A stretch of 64,000 nucleotides of DNA from Geofilum rubicundum JCM 15548 (GTDB lineage: Bacteria; Bacteroidota; Bacteroidia; Bacteroidales; Marinilabiliaceae), in assembly GCF_000974365.1 (NCBI RefSeq), contig NZ_BAZW01000011.1, forward strand, positions 1-64,000, written 5' to 3'. The translations under genes were made by a program, and so were the position numbers. Shown one piece after another: positions 44,755 through 53,974 of the stretch (position 1 is its first letter; every line of letters starts with the position of its first letter). The notes beneath the pieces are model-generated. The model was not told where the DNA came from, made no database searches, and saw only the letters and a list, made by a program, of their open reading frames with translations.

Positions 44755-45596
44755 ATGGGAAAGTGGCTATCCATAATAATTTTGATTTTTCTGATGGCTT
44801 CTTGCCATCAGAAAAATTCAGACCAAGCTTCTTATGCTGTGGCTGAAATGGATGAAGAGATGGTTCCAGTATCACGACAATCTGGTGAAGAGCCTCGTCC
44901 GCCGGTGGAACCAATCGAAAATCCAGAGGTGATAAAGAAGAAAATCATTAAGGATGGGCGTCTGGGGCTGAGGGTTTCGGAACTTGAAAAGGCAAAAGGG
45001 CAAATTGATACCATGATTAAAGATCATGGTGCTATTATGCCAATGAGCGTTTTCATAATACGGACTATGAATCCTCTTATAATCTTCAAATTAGAGTTCC
45101 TTCCATAAATTTTGAGCATTTAATTTCTGATATTGAAAATGGGGATGGCCAAATTCTTTACAAAGAGATTGCCGCACGTGACGTAACAGATCAATTTATC
45201 GATTTGGAAATAAGACTGGATAATAAAAGGAATTATCTGGAGCGATATAATGATTTGTTGAAACAGGCTAAAAATGTCCAGGAGATACTGGAAATTGAAG
45301 AAAAAATTCGCGTTTTGGAAGAAGAAATTGAGAGTACAACCGGCCGACTTAAGTATTTGAGTGACTTGGTGGATTACAGCACGCTTAACTTGACCATCTC
45401 TAAGATTGAGGAATTTAAATACAATCCTGATAACCGGGACCGGTTTTCAGAAAGATTGAAACAGTCCTTATCAAAAGGATGGTATGGATTTGTTGATTTC
45501 TTGCTCTTCATGATTAGGATTTGGCCATTTTGGATAATTGTTGCCGGGATCGTTTATCTCTGGAGAAAGATTAAAAGGGCTAAACGTAAAAAGTGA
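44755..45596 (+). pseudogene. DUF4349 lipoprotein with one frameshift
   Basis: The N-terminal frame (44755-45108) has a lipoprotein signal (LIFLMASCHQKN) and the DUF4349 start IKDGRLGLRVSELEKAKGQID. A single missing T near 45033 changes GAYYANERF into a wrong frame; the correct continuation runs from there through the long coiled coil (ILEIEEKIRVLEEEIESTTGRL) and SDLVDYSTLNLTI to a C-terminal transmembrane helix (FWIIVAGIVYLW) and ends at 45596. Corrected, it is a complete membrane lipoprotein of about 280 residues. Its function is unknown; one indel is compatible with a sequencing error. Confidence 0.82.
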
Positions 45597-45615
45597 CGAC
45601 TAAGCTTGCTCTTTG

Positions 45616-46788
45616 TTATTTCTCTCGAATTTGTAATGGAATACGGGTGATTTCAACATCTTCCTTGTTGGTGGCATAAGAGACATAAAGAAATTCTCCC
45701 CAAATGATACTTTTGGGGTAACTGTATCCTACTCTTTTATATTTCCCCTCGTATCTCAGGGCTTGCAGGTTGTTGCCACTTCGTATTAAAAAGGCTTTGT
45801 TGAAAAGAAATCCGCCTTCGCTTAAGGTAATGACCAGCGGATAACGTTGTTTGCTGCCAGTGGGGTTGTCTACCAAAAAGGCGGTGCCATCTGGTAAATT
45901 TCCAGCACTTTGCTTGGCTCTGGAGTCGGGGGTGTCGATAATGACAGGGGTGGTCCATGTTTTGCCCCTGTCGTGACTGATAGAGGCTAGTTTTTTATAG
46001 GTGCTATGCTGATCGCGAAAAACCATTACGATGGCAGAATCCTTTCTGTAAAACCAGCTGGGCTCAATTTCGCGACTCATTTGGGGGTTGTTGGATGGGA
46101 GAAGGGGCATTTCGCCAGCCTTCCAATTGGTGATACCCAAAGGGTCATCTGTATAATAGGGTTTGACTTTCAAGCCGGGTTGCATATGAAAGGCGGTTAT
46201 GATCCGTCCATCCGGCAATGAACGAAGATCTTGTTCTATGATTCCCATTACCGGTTCGCCATTATCATGGCTGACATGGCGCGGTGCTTGCCAGGTAAGC
46301 CCATCAATGGAGGTCATATATTCAGTATGTCCTTGCTTTGATCCGTCGTGAAAGTTGGGCCAGACGCCAATAAAGGCCACTAGCGTTGAGCCATTACTCC
46401 ACCATCCGCCACTGGTTCTGATTCCCTTATCCCAAGGTTCGGTCAAGGCAATAGGTTGAGCCCATTTTTCCCCATCCTCACTGATGCTGTAGTAAATTTG
46501 AGTGTCTTCCCCGTCTTCATCTACAGAGGAACTTTGCCATTGAGCATATAACTTTCCCTTGAAGGGAAATAATACCACCCCATGGTTGTACTTGTTGTCA
46601 TGCTCCCCCGGACTGAAAATGGTAAAGGTTTCAAGGCCTTCGGCGTATTCCAGTCCTAAAGTATTTGGCTCTTGCAGGTCATACAAGGGCAGGACGGAAA
46701 AAGGAGGTTCGCCTTGTGCTGTTAGTTTGTTGGGTAAGCACAGGGAAGCGAAAAGAATTATAGTGGTGAATAGATGAGAAGCTACCAT
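45616..46788 (-). CDS. BNR-repeat sialidase-like protein
   Basis: 390 residues with a signal peptide (ATG at 46788). Repeated Asp-box segments appear: SISEDGEKWAQP, TSIDGLTWQAP, SHDRGKTWTTP. These mark a six-bladed propeller of the sialidase/neuraminidase superfamily. The canonical arginine triad is not evident from sequence alone, so sialidase activity is not certain; related propellers cleave other uronic or rhamnosyl linkages. The ending YPKSIIWGEFLYVSYATNKE is typical of this Bacteroidota subgroup. The gene is convergent with DUF4349 (gap 19 bases). Confidence 0.8.
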   Translation of the reverse strand: MVASHLFTTIILFASLCLPNKLTAQGEPPFSVLPLYDLQEPNTLGLEYAEGLETFTIFSPGEHDNKYNHGVVLFPFKGKLYAQWQSSSVDEDGEDTQIYYSISEDGEKWAQPIALTEPWDKGIRTSGGWWSNGSTLVAFIGVWPNFHDGSKQGHTEYMTSIDGLTWQAPRHVSHDNGEPVMGIIEQDLRSLPDGRIITAFHMQPGLKVKPYYTDDPLGITNWKAGEMPLLPSNNPQMSREIEPSWFYRKDSAIVMVFRDQHSTYKKLASISHDRGKTWTTPVIIDTPDSRAKQSAGNLPDGTAFLVDNPTGSKQRYPLVITLSEGGFLFNKAFLIRSGNNLQALRYEGKYKRVGYSYPKSIIWGEFLYVSYATNKEDVEITRIPLQIREK

Positions 46789-47001
46789 GGTTTTGTTCTG
46801 GTTTATATTTTTTGTTTTTTTAGAAAGGAATGGGCATAACCAACTTAAAAATAGAAAAAATCTATATATATCGCTAGATTTTTTGTGCTCTCAGCCTTCT
46901 ATATGGTGGCCAGATGAAAGGTGTTCTGTAAAACAATGTCCATTTTAGTCTGTTTAACTGACTAGACTCTTGAGGTTTCATCACATTTAAATTCAGTAAA
47001 G

Positions 47002-48003
47002 ATGAAAAGGAATTTATTAGTTGTCCTAACGGTTTTGTTGGCAGGTCAATTAACGATGGCCCAAAATGATGGTTTGAAATGGCTGGATATTGAATTGGCC
47101 AATTATCCATATCCATATGAGGTTTCGACCTTGTCTTTGCAGGTGCAAAGACAGGATTTAAAAATGGCTTACATGGATGTTAAGCCGGACAATTATAATG
47201 GAAGAAACATCGTTTTAATGCACGGAAAAAATTTCAATGGTGCTTATTGGAAAACGACCATTGAGGCTTTAATTCAGGAGGGATTTCGTGTTATTGTGCC
47301 TGACCAGATTGGATTCGGGAAATCGTCCAAGCCTGAGCATTTTCATTATACCTTTCAACAATTGGCTCAAAATACCAAGACGCTACTCGACACTTTAGAG
47401 ATTGATAAAGCTGCCATATTGGGACATTCCATGGGTGGGATGTTGGCCACCCGCTTTGCCTTAATGTATCCTGCCACCACTGAAAAGCTGATTTTGGAAA
47501 ATCCCATTGGATTGGAGGACTGGAAGCTAAAAGTGCCCTATAAACCAGTTGAATGGTGGTACAAGAATGAGCTTAAAAAGACTTATGAAGGCATTAAAGA
47601 ATATCAACTGGTCAGCTATTACGACAATCAATGGCAACCTGAATATGACCAATGGGTCAACCTGCTGGCTGGATGGACACTCAATTCAGACTATGAAACC
47701 ATTGCCTGGAATGCTGCGCTCACCTACGACATGATTTTCACACAGCCCGTTGTTTATGAGTTCCTAAACATAACAATGCCCACGCTTTTAATCATTGGCA
47801 CAAGAGACCGAACAGCTCTGGGAAAGTCTTTGGTTTCTGATGAGGTACGCAAAACGATGGGCCTCTATAATGAGTTGGGCCGACTAACGCAAAAGAAAAT
47901 CCCAAATTCACAGTTGGTGGAACTGGCGGATGTGGGACACTTGCCCCATATTGAAGTTTTTGATAAATTTATTCGTTCGTTACTTTTGTTCCTGAAGGAA
48001 TAG
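47002..48003 (+). CDS. Secreted alpha/beta hydrolase
   Basis: 333 residues with a signal peptide (MKRNLLVVLTVLLAGQLTMAQ). Alpha/beta-hydrolase features: oxyanion strand NIVLMHGKNFNG, nucleophile serine in GHSMGGMLATR, a cap region with several aromatic residues, aspartate in IIGTRDRTALG and histidine in ADVGHLPHIE. It resembles haloperoxidase/esterase-type hydrolases; the substrate is unknown. It stands alone between the sialidase-like gene and a gene remnant. Confidence 0.9.
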   Translation: MKRNLLVVLTVLLAGQLTMAQNDGLKWLDIELANYPYPYEVSTLSLQVQRQDLKMAYMDVKPDNYNGRNIVLMHGKNFNGAYWKTTIEALIQEGFRVIVPDQIGFGKSSKPEHFHYTFQQLAQNTKTLLDTLEIDKAAILGHSMGGMLATRFALMYPATTEKLILENPIGLEDWKLKVPYKPVEWWYKNELKKTYEGIKEYQLVSYYDNQWQPEYDQWVNLLAGWTLNSDYETIAWNAALTYDMIFTQPVVYEFLNITMPTLLIIGTRDRTALGKSLVSDEVRKTMGLYNELGRLTQKKIPNSQLVELADVGHLPHIEVFDKFIRSLLLFLKE

Positions 48004-48033
48004 GAGGTGAATGTGATTGGTCTTGTCTGGTAA

Positions 48034-48117
48034 ATGGCTGATGAAATAATAAAGGCTCAGGAAAAGGAAATTGCCGAAATGAAAGCCCTGATTAAAAAAT
48101 GGCAGTCAGAAAAATAA
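48034..48117 (+). pseudogene. DUF305 C-terminal remnant
   Basis: A 27-codon frame directly preceded by a stop codon encodes MADEIIKAQEKEIAEMKA, which is the last helix of DUF305 proteins. The upstream DUF305 body is missing. It is a stub left by deletion, 30 bases after the alpha/beta hydrolase. Confidence 0.5.
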
Positions 48118-48172
48118 ACAGATGTGACAGATTTTTATAACTTGGAACACTCAATACCTGAAAAAGAAATGG

Positions 48173-48844
48173 ATGAATAGAATGAGGTTATTTGTTATTG
48201 TTGTTTTATCGGTATTAAATTCCCATCTGTTGCTGGCTGTCCGGGCGCCAGGTTTTATTGTTACAAATGATTCAGATACCATAACAGGAGAAATAAAGAT
48301 TCCAATATTTGATAGCTACACAGGTGGACTCAGCCTGTCCGGGATTAATCTGGAGCAATTTCATTCGGTTTTGAGATTTAGAGAAACCGGTACCGGTCGG
48401 TTTGAATCCTTTAAACCACATGAGATTGCAGGCTTTGGCTTTGAATATAAGTCAATAGATTACAGGTTTAAGGCATTTTCGATCGCGACCAATAGTATCA
48501 TCGAGTCTGAAAGGACAAGGTCCCGGTTTTTAGTTTTGTTGTTTAAGGGAGAAGTTTCTGTTTATAAGGATATGGTAAGGATGGATAATTTTGTTGCTGA
48601 GAATGCGCTTAGCGACAGGGTTATTGACCATTATGATTATTATTTGTTTGACGATAGACAGGGATTGAAAAGGGTAATTAGAACAGCAAATTATAGAACT
48701 GTATCTGAATTATTGAGCTTGTATCAAATTGACCAGGATTTCGTTGAGCAGCTGCCATCTGATTTAAGATTTAAGGATATTGTAGAAATCCTTCAGGGAT
48801 ATGAGAGTTGGAAAAAGCGAAATGTTGCACAGCATAAATTGTGA
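48173..48844 (+). CDS. Secreted protein of unknown function
   Basis: 223 residues: signal peptide MRLFVIVVLSVLNSHLLLA (ATG at 48173 or the second Met) and a mostly beta-strand body with DSDTITGEIKIP near the start, which resembles the opening of small Bacteroidota extracellular proteins that act on surface or GW-like substrates. A helical end (LRFKDIVEILQGYESWKKRN) follows. No catalytic motif. It lies about 185 bases before the AAA+ gene on the same strand. Confidence 0.7.
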   Translation: MNRMRLFVIVVLSVLNSHLLLAVRAPGFIVTNDSDTITGEIKIPIFDSYTGGLSLSGINLEQFHSVLRFRETGTGRFESFKPHEIAGFGFEYKSIDYRFKAFSIATNSIIESERTRSRFLVLLFKGEVSVYKDMVRMDNFVAENALSDRVIDHYDYYLFDDRQGLKRVIRTANYRTVSELLSLYQIDQDFVEQLPSDLRFKDIVEILQGYESWKKRNVAQHKL

Positions 48845-49028
48845 ATCAAAATAAATTATATCTTTGGTTGGTAATCTTAATTCAACCAAATATGAATACT
48901 TGTACTTTCCTATTAACAGGATTTTCCTGAACTTCCGGATTTAGTTTTAAATCAAATATATACCGTGATTGTTTCCCAAATAAATGCTTTGTGTGTTTTT
49001 TTGGGTAACCGATTATTAAATAGTGAGA

Positions 49029-50342
49029 ATGAGTGATAATACGATTGATAGTTTACGAGAGGCACTGAAGCACTCGCCTGAGAATGGTCCGTTGCGACTA
49101 TTGCTGGCGGATACTTTATTGGCATTGAGTAGATTTGAGGAAGCTGAAGCGGAGTATTCGACGCTTCTTAAATTGGGTGATCATACCAAAGCGAAGATCG
49201 GCCTGGCGCAGGTGTTTTTTAGTAAGGGCAGCTATTCCGCCTGTAATGTGATTTTAGAGGAGGTGATCGATAACGGTACAAGGGATGTAGAGGTATTCAC
49301 CTTGTATGCGAAAGGCCTTTTGAAAGAAAATTCAGTGGATAGAGCCATTGAAGCCTACCAAAAGGCATTGGCCATGGACCCCGATCATTTTGATGAGGAA
49401 CTGGACAGCCAGTTGCGACTAAGAGGTGGTAATGAGTCCCCGGAAGAGGGTGAGGAAGAAGAGGTGGACAACCGTTTTTTGCAAAAGCCCGACATCAATT
49501 TTAATGATGTTGGTGGAATGGAAGGGGTGAAGAAGGAAATTGAATTGAAAATTATTAAACCCCTACTTCATCCGGAGCTTTACAAAGCTTACGGTAAAAA
49601 AACAGGTGGAGGGATTTTGCTGTATGGGCCTCCGGGTTGTGGTAAAACATTTATAGCCAAAGCCACTGCGGGACAAGTAAACGCTAAGTTTTTAAGTATT
49701 GGTTTGAATGATGTGTTGGATATGTGGATTGGCAACAGCGAAAAGAATCTGCATGAGTTGTTTGAGCTGGCCAGACACAATACGCCATGCGTATTGTTCA
49801 TCGATGAAATTGATGCCTTGGGAGCCAGTCGCAGTGATATGAAACAATCAAGTGGCAGGCACTTGATCAATCAATTCCTGCAGGAACTGGATGGCATAAA
49901 TAGCACCAACGAGGGGGTTCTTATTGTGGGTGCCACCAACACGCCCTGGAATCTGGACCCTGCTTTCAGGCGACCAGGCAGGTTTGACAGAATTGTTTTT
50001 GTCCCACCTCCGGATGTGAAATCACGGGACTCTATTTTAAGATTGAAATTGAGCAATAAACCGACAGGGACCATCGATTTTCAGAGCATCGCGAAGAAAG
50101 CGGAGAATTATTCGGGGGCGGATATCGATGCCATCATTGATATGGCCATTGAAGAGAAGTTGGAATCCGCTTTTGTGGATGGTATCCCAAAACCGCTTGA
50201 AACCAGCGATTTGGTTAAGGCCTTAAAAAAGCACAAGCCCAGCACGCAGGAATGGTTTGCCACCGCGAAGAATTATGCCTTGTTCGCCAATGATTCAGGC
50301 CTTTATGATGATATTTTGACTTATTTGAAAATAAAAAAGTAA
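49029..50342 (+). CDS. TPR-containing AAA+ ATPase (CDC48/FtsH-like module)
   Basis: 437 residues starting at ATG 49029 (a GTG two codons upstream is an alternative). Three TPR-like helical pairs (about 1-125) and an acidic linker precede a single classical AAA module: Walker A LYGPPGCGKTF (about 200-207), aromatic pore loop DMWIGNSEKN, Walker B VLFIDEID, sensor-1 asparagine in VGATNTPW, and arginine finger RRPGRFDR. There is no protease or second AAA domain. The aromatic pore loop suggests protein threading. The next gene begins one base after the stop and encodes a TPR membrane protein, so the pair likely forms one machine. Substrate unknown. Confidence 0.9.
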   Translation: MSDNTIDSLREALKHSPENGPLRLLLADTLLALSRFEEAEAEYSTLLKLGDHTKAKIGLAQVFFSKGSYSACNVILEEVIDNGTRDVEVFTLYAKGLLKENSVDRAIEAYQKALAMDPDHFDEELDSQLRLRGGNESPEEGEEEEVDNRFLQKPDINFNDVGGMEGVKKEIELKIIKPLLHPELYKAYGKKTGGGILLYGPPGCGKTFIAKATAGQVNAKFLSIGLNDVLDMWIGNSEKNLHELFELARHNTPCVLFIDEIDALGASRSDMKQSSGRHLINQFLQELDGINSTNEGVLIVGATNTPWNLDPAFRRPGRFDRIVFVPPPDVKSRDSILRLKLSNKPTGTIDFQSIAKKAENYSGADIDAIIDMAIEEKLESAFVDGIPKPLETSDLVKALKKHKPSTQEWFATAKNYALFANDSGLYDDILTYLKIKK

Positions 50343-50343
50343 C

Positions 50344-51600
50344 ATGGCAGAAGACAATCGACTGGTTAAAGTTGAAATATTTATTCAACAGAATAGATTT
50401 TTGGAGGCTGAGAAGGTCCTTTCCGACTTGCTCTCTGAAAATCCCAATGATACCCAATATCTGTCGTTACTTGCGGAGGTTAACCTGCAACAGGGCAAAT
50501 TGGACAATGCTCATGTGATCATTAACAGTGCTATCGGACTATCGCCGGATGCGCCGCATTTATTCTATATCAAGTCGCGTATTGCCATTCAGCAGGGGAC
50601 TTTGGGGGAGGCGGAAAAGTTTATTCATCAAGCCATTGATCTGGATCCCTATGATGCCGACTATTTTGCATTGTTGGCCAGTATTCAGCTGGGTCGCAAG
50701 CGCTTCAACGAAGCGCTTGAAACGGCCAACCGTGCCCTGGAAATTGAAGCGGAGCATCTGTTGGCCCTGAATACCAGAAGTACGGCCTTAAATAAGCTCA
50801 AACGCAGCGAAGAATCATTCGATACCATTGAAGGGGCCTTGCGTGAGGATCCCAACAATGCTTATACGCATGCCAATTATGGCTGGGGTTTGCTGGAAAA
50901 GGGCGATCATAAAAAATCCTTGGAGCATTTTAAGGAAGCTTTAAAAAAAGACCCCACTTTTGAATATGCACAAGCTGGCATGCTGGAAGCCTTGAAAGCC
51001 GCTAATCCGGTTTACCGACTGTTTTTGAAATACGCTTTTTGGATGAGTAATCTGACATCCAGATACCAATGGGGAGTTATTATCGGTTTTTATATTGTGA
51101 TTAGAGTATTGAATGCGGTTGCCCGTAATAACGAGGGTCTGCAGCCCTATCTGACCCCGGTAATTATCGGACTTGCCCTGATTGCCTTTTCAACCTGGGT
51201 TATTGCCCCAATCAGTAATTTGTTTCTGCGTTTCAATAAATACGGACAGTTGCTGCTCGACAAAAAAGAAAAGTTGAGTTCAAATTATGTGGCTGCCAGT
51301 TTTGGATTGTTTGTGGCTGGACTCCTGGCCTATTTTTCCCTGTCTGATGCCAGGTTCTTACCCATTGCGATTTTTGGATTTGCCATGATGGTGCCTTTTA
51401 GCGCGATGTTTTCTCCCTCGAAGTATAAAAATGCTTTACTGATCTACGCCGTTGTCATGGCGGTGGTAGGTTTAATGGCCATTGGTCTGACCTTTGCTAC
51501 CGGTGATATTTTCAATACTATGACGCTGGTTTTTGTGGTCGGCTTTGTTGGCTTTCAATGGGTGGCTAACTTCTTGCTTATTAAAGAGGATAATCAGTAA
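50344..51600 (+). CDS. TPR protein with C-terminal multi-pass membrane domain
   Basis: 418 residues. About six TPR units span 1-215 (for example AEKVLSDLLSENPNDTQYLS and LEHFKEALKKDPTFEYA), followed by about six hydrophobic segments (240-412) such as VIIGFYIVIRVL, IIGLALIAFSTWVIA and FVVGFVGFQWVANFLL. The TPR part is probably cytoplasmic and could dock with the TPR part of the AAA+ ATPase encoded one base upstream. No known transporter motif is seen. Family not recognised beyond TPR. Confidence 0.85.
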   Translation: MAEDNRLVKVEIFIQQNRFLEAEKVLSDLLSENPNDTQYLSLLAEVNLQQGKLDNAHVIINSAIGLSPDAPHLFYIKSRIAIQQGTLGEAEKFIHQAIDLDPYDADYFALLASIQLGRKRFNEALETANRALEIEAEHLLALNTRSTALNKLKRSEESFDTIEGALREDPNNAYTHANYGWGLLEKGDHKKSLEHFKEALKKDPTFEYAQAGMLEALKAANPVYRLFLKYAFWMSNLTSRYQWGVIIGFYIVIRVLNAVARNNEGLQPYLTPVIIGLALIAFSTWVIAPISNLFLRFNKYGQLLLDKKEKLSSNYVAASFGLFVAGLLAYFSLSDARFLPIAIFGFAMMVPFSAMFSPSKYKNALLIYAVVMAVVGLMAIGLTFATGDIFNTMTLVFVVGFVGFQWVANFLLIKEDNQ

Positions 51601-51655
51601 ACACGAATGAAAAACTCCTGTCAATAACTTAACTTAAATCTTAATTCTACCTGAT

Positions 51656-52309
51656 ATGAAAACAAAAATAAGCGTAATTGGGCTATTTGTTTTAACCCTT
51701 ATGATTACCAGTTGTACCTCCAGCGGGAAGCCGAAGGATTTTGATTATGGGCATGCGCAAAATAATAAATATCTCAACTCGTTTTTTGGGTTAGAGGTTT
51801 CATTGCCAGAAGATTGGGTTGTTCAAAGCAAGGAGCAGTTTGAGGATATTGCTAAGTTGGGAAAGGATATTGCTGTTGGCGATGACGAGAATTTGAAAGC
51901 TGTGGTAGAGGCTTCAGAAGTAAATTCAGCCAACTTGCTGGCCGTTTTTAAGTACGAAATGGGTGCGCCTGTTGATTATAACCCCAGTTTCATGTTAGTG
52001 GCTGAAAATTTAAAAAATGCACCGGGTGTTAAAAATGGTGGCGACTATCTCTTCCAGACAAGAAAGCTTCTCAAACTCTCGCAAATACAATACGACCATA
52101 TTGATGAGGCGTTTACAAGGGAGATGATTAACAATCAAGAGTTTTACCATATGAATTGTACCATAAACTATATGGGGTTTATTATTCACCAAAAGTATTA
52201 TTCCACTATTCAGAATGGGTTTTGCCTAAGTGCCATTATATCATTTGTTGACGAGGAACAAAGGAATGATCTGGAGCAGGTGGTTAATGCAATGGTATTC
52301 AGTAATTAA
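51656..52309 (+). CDS. Lipoprotein of unknown function
   Basis: 217 residues with a lipoprotein signal (LTLMITSCTSSG). The body begins with FFGLEVSLPEDWVVQSKEQ, an opening seen in PsbP/DUF-like lipoproteins that bind small ligands, and continues as mixed alpha/beta. No catalytic residues stand out. It follows the TPR membrane gene by 55 bases on the same strand, but whether it belongs to that operon is unclear. Confidence 0.75.
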   Translation: MKTKISVIGLFVLTLMITSCTSSGKPKDFDYGHAQNNKYLNSFFGLEVSLPEDWVVQSKEQFEDIAKLGKDIAVGDDENLKAVVEASEVNSANLLAVFKYEMGAPVDYNPSFMLVAENLKNAPGVKNGGDYLFQTRKLLKLSQIQYDHIDEAFTREMINNQEFYHMNCTINYMGFIIHQKYYSTIQNGFCLSAIISFVDEEQRNDLEQVVNAMVFSN

Positions 52310-52367
52310 TAAAAGGATTTGAACTTGTTGAATTAATGAACTTGCAACCTTATGATAATTAAAAGCT

Positions 52368-52802
52368 ATGGCAGAATTGAAAACAAAGCAAAATGATGCG
52401 GACGTTCACGAGTTTATCAATGCCGCAGCTGATAGTGAGCAAAAGCGAAAGGACAGCTTTGAGTTGTTGAAGTTGATGCAGGATTTTACAGGTTATGAGC
52501 CTAAGATGTGGGGGGCCTCCATCATCGGATTTGGGAGTTACCATTATAAATCTGAAAGAAGCAGCCAGGAAGGAGATTGGCCCCTTGTGGGATTTTCTCC
52601 CAGAAAATCGGCTATTTCTTTGTATGTGTATTCTGGTTGTTCCGGCCAGGAGGATTTGCTGAAAGACTTGGGGAAATTTAAAATGGGTAAGGCTTGCATC
52701 TATGTTAAAAAATTATCTGACATTAATCAAGAGGCCTTGAGAAAACTGGTGATATCAACCATTGATTTTCTTCAATCAAAACATAGTAATCAAAATAAGT
52801 AA
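52368..52802 (+). CDS. DUF1801 domain protein
   Basis: 144-residue cytoplasmic protein matching DUF1801 (YdhG/iron-chaperone-like fold): DSFELLKLMQDFTGYEPKMWG, IIGFGSYHYKSERS, VGFSPRKSAISLYVY and LGKFKMGKACIYVKKL are the recurring segments. Its function is not established. It is 58 bases after the lipoprotein gene on the same strand. Confidence 0.9.
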   Translation: MAELKTKQNDADVHEFINAAADSEQKRKDSFELLKLMQDFTGYEPKMWGASIIGFGSYHYKSERSSQEGDWPLVGFSPRKSAISLYVYSGCSGQEDLLKDLGKFKMGKACIYVKKLSDINQEALRKLVISTIDFLQSKHSNQNK

Positions 52803-52900
52803 AATCGAATTCCGATGTTGACATATGAACGAATTTATGGTTGTAATCCTTCGGGTAGGTTAGTTTTGGGTGAATTAAATAAAACTAAAAACAGAAGAAT

Positions 52901-53410
52901 ATGAATACCATGATAAAGATTTATTTGAAGTTGTTTTTGAGGTTTGCATTGATTTTTGGACTGTTAATATTTTTATTTGATTTCCTTCTGGATGGAAAAG
53001 TGGAATACGTCCAGAAAAGTATTACAACCCTCCTTTTTGCTGCATTTATGGCATGGTTTTCTGTTCGAAGTGCCAGAAAGAGGAAACTTGAAATCGTCGG
53101 GGGAGAATTGACCGAAGCGGATTTTGTTGTTTCTAAAAGTGAGTCAGTGCCAAAGCATCATACAATTCAGGAAGTATATGAGTTGCTGAAAACGCATGAC
53201 ACGACCAGGAAATGGAAATTTAAATTGAGCGATTCGGGAATTGTTGGAAAAACCAAGTTGTCATGGTCCTCCTGGGGCGAGCGGATTTTTATTCGGGATT
53301 TGGATGATAAATTGGTCATTGAAAGTAAGCCGATCTTTATAACAACGATTGTGGACAATGGAAAAAACCATGAGAATGTGCAACTGATTAAGGAGGTCAT
53401 AGCGCAATAA
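52901..53410 (+). CDS. Small membrane protein of unknown function
   Basis: 169 residues. One strong hydrophobic hairpin at the N-terminus (LKLFLRFALIFGLLIFLFDFLL and TTLLFAAFMAWFSV) is followed by a soluble domain (about 65-169) with WKFKLSDSGIVGKTKLSW and FITTIVDNGKNHENVQLI, resembling PH-like domains of bacterial membrane proteins. No family assigned. Confidence 0.7.
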   Translation: MNTMIKIYLKLFLRFALIFGLLIFLFDFLLDGKVEYVQKSITTLLFAAFMAWFSVRSARKRKLEIVGGELTEADFVVSKSESVPKHHTIQEVYELLKTHDTTRKWKFKLSDSGIVGKTKLSWSSWGERIFIRDLDDKLVIESKPIFITTIVDNGKNHENVQLIKEVIAQ

Positions 53411-53457
53411 GATTTCTCCCGGAAAGAATACTTACCGGGTCATGTCATTTCGAAAAT

Positions 53458-53918
53458 ATGGAAAAATTCATGGATGATAAAGTGATGCAGGATAAGGCAG
53501 TAAGCCTTATGGATAAAGGGTTTAATTGTTCGCAATCTGTTTTGTCCGCCTATTCGGAGGTTCTGGGTTTCGATAAGGAGCTGGCACTAGGTGTGTCATG
53601 CGGATTTGGTGCTGGTATGGGGCGCTTGCAGGGAACTTGTGGAGCGGTTACCGGAGCTATATGGTTTTGGGTATTTATTGCAGCCAAAAGTATTCGGATA
53701 ACGGGACGCGAAAGGCCCATTCATACTTGATGATTCAGGCGTTTAATAAGGAATTCATCAAAAAACATAAAAGTACAGATTGTCGTAAGTTGTTGAATTG
53801 CGATTTGACAGCAGAAGAGGGGCAACAATATTTTCAGGATAACCAGCTGGTGGATTCTGTTTGCAAGCACTGCATCCGGGATTCCGTTCAATTCATCAAT
53901 AAACAAATTGGAACCTGA
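53458..53918 (+). pseudogene. C_GCAxxG_C_C family redox protein with one frameshift
   Basis: Probable redox-active cysteine protein. The first frame has FNCSQSVLSAYSE and VSCGFGAGMGRLQGTCGAVTGA, the C-GCAxxG signature area. A missing T near 53658 shifts the frame; the other frame continues YMVLGIYCSQKYSD through CRKLLNCDLT and VDSVCKHCIRDSVQF to 53918. Corrected, the protein is about 150 residues with the usual C-terminal cysteines. Single indel, so a sequencing error is possible. Confidence 0.82.
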
Positions 53919-53974
53919 AATAATGGATGGTCATAAATGAATATGGCCAATGTTTAATTATGGATGGCTTCCTC

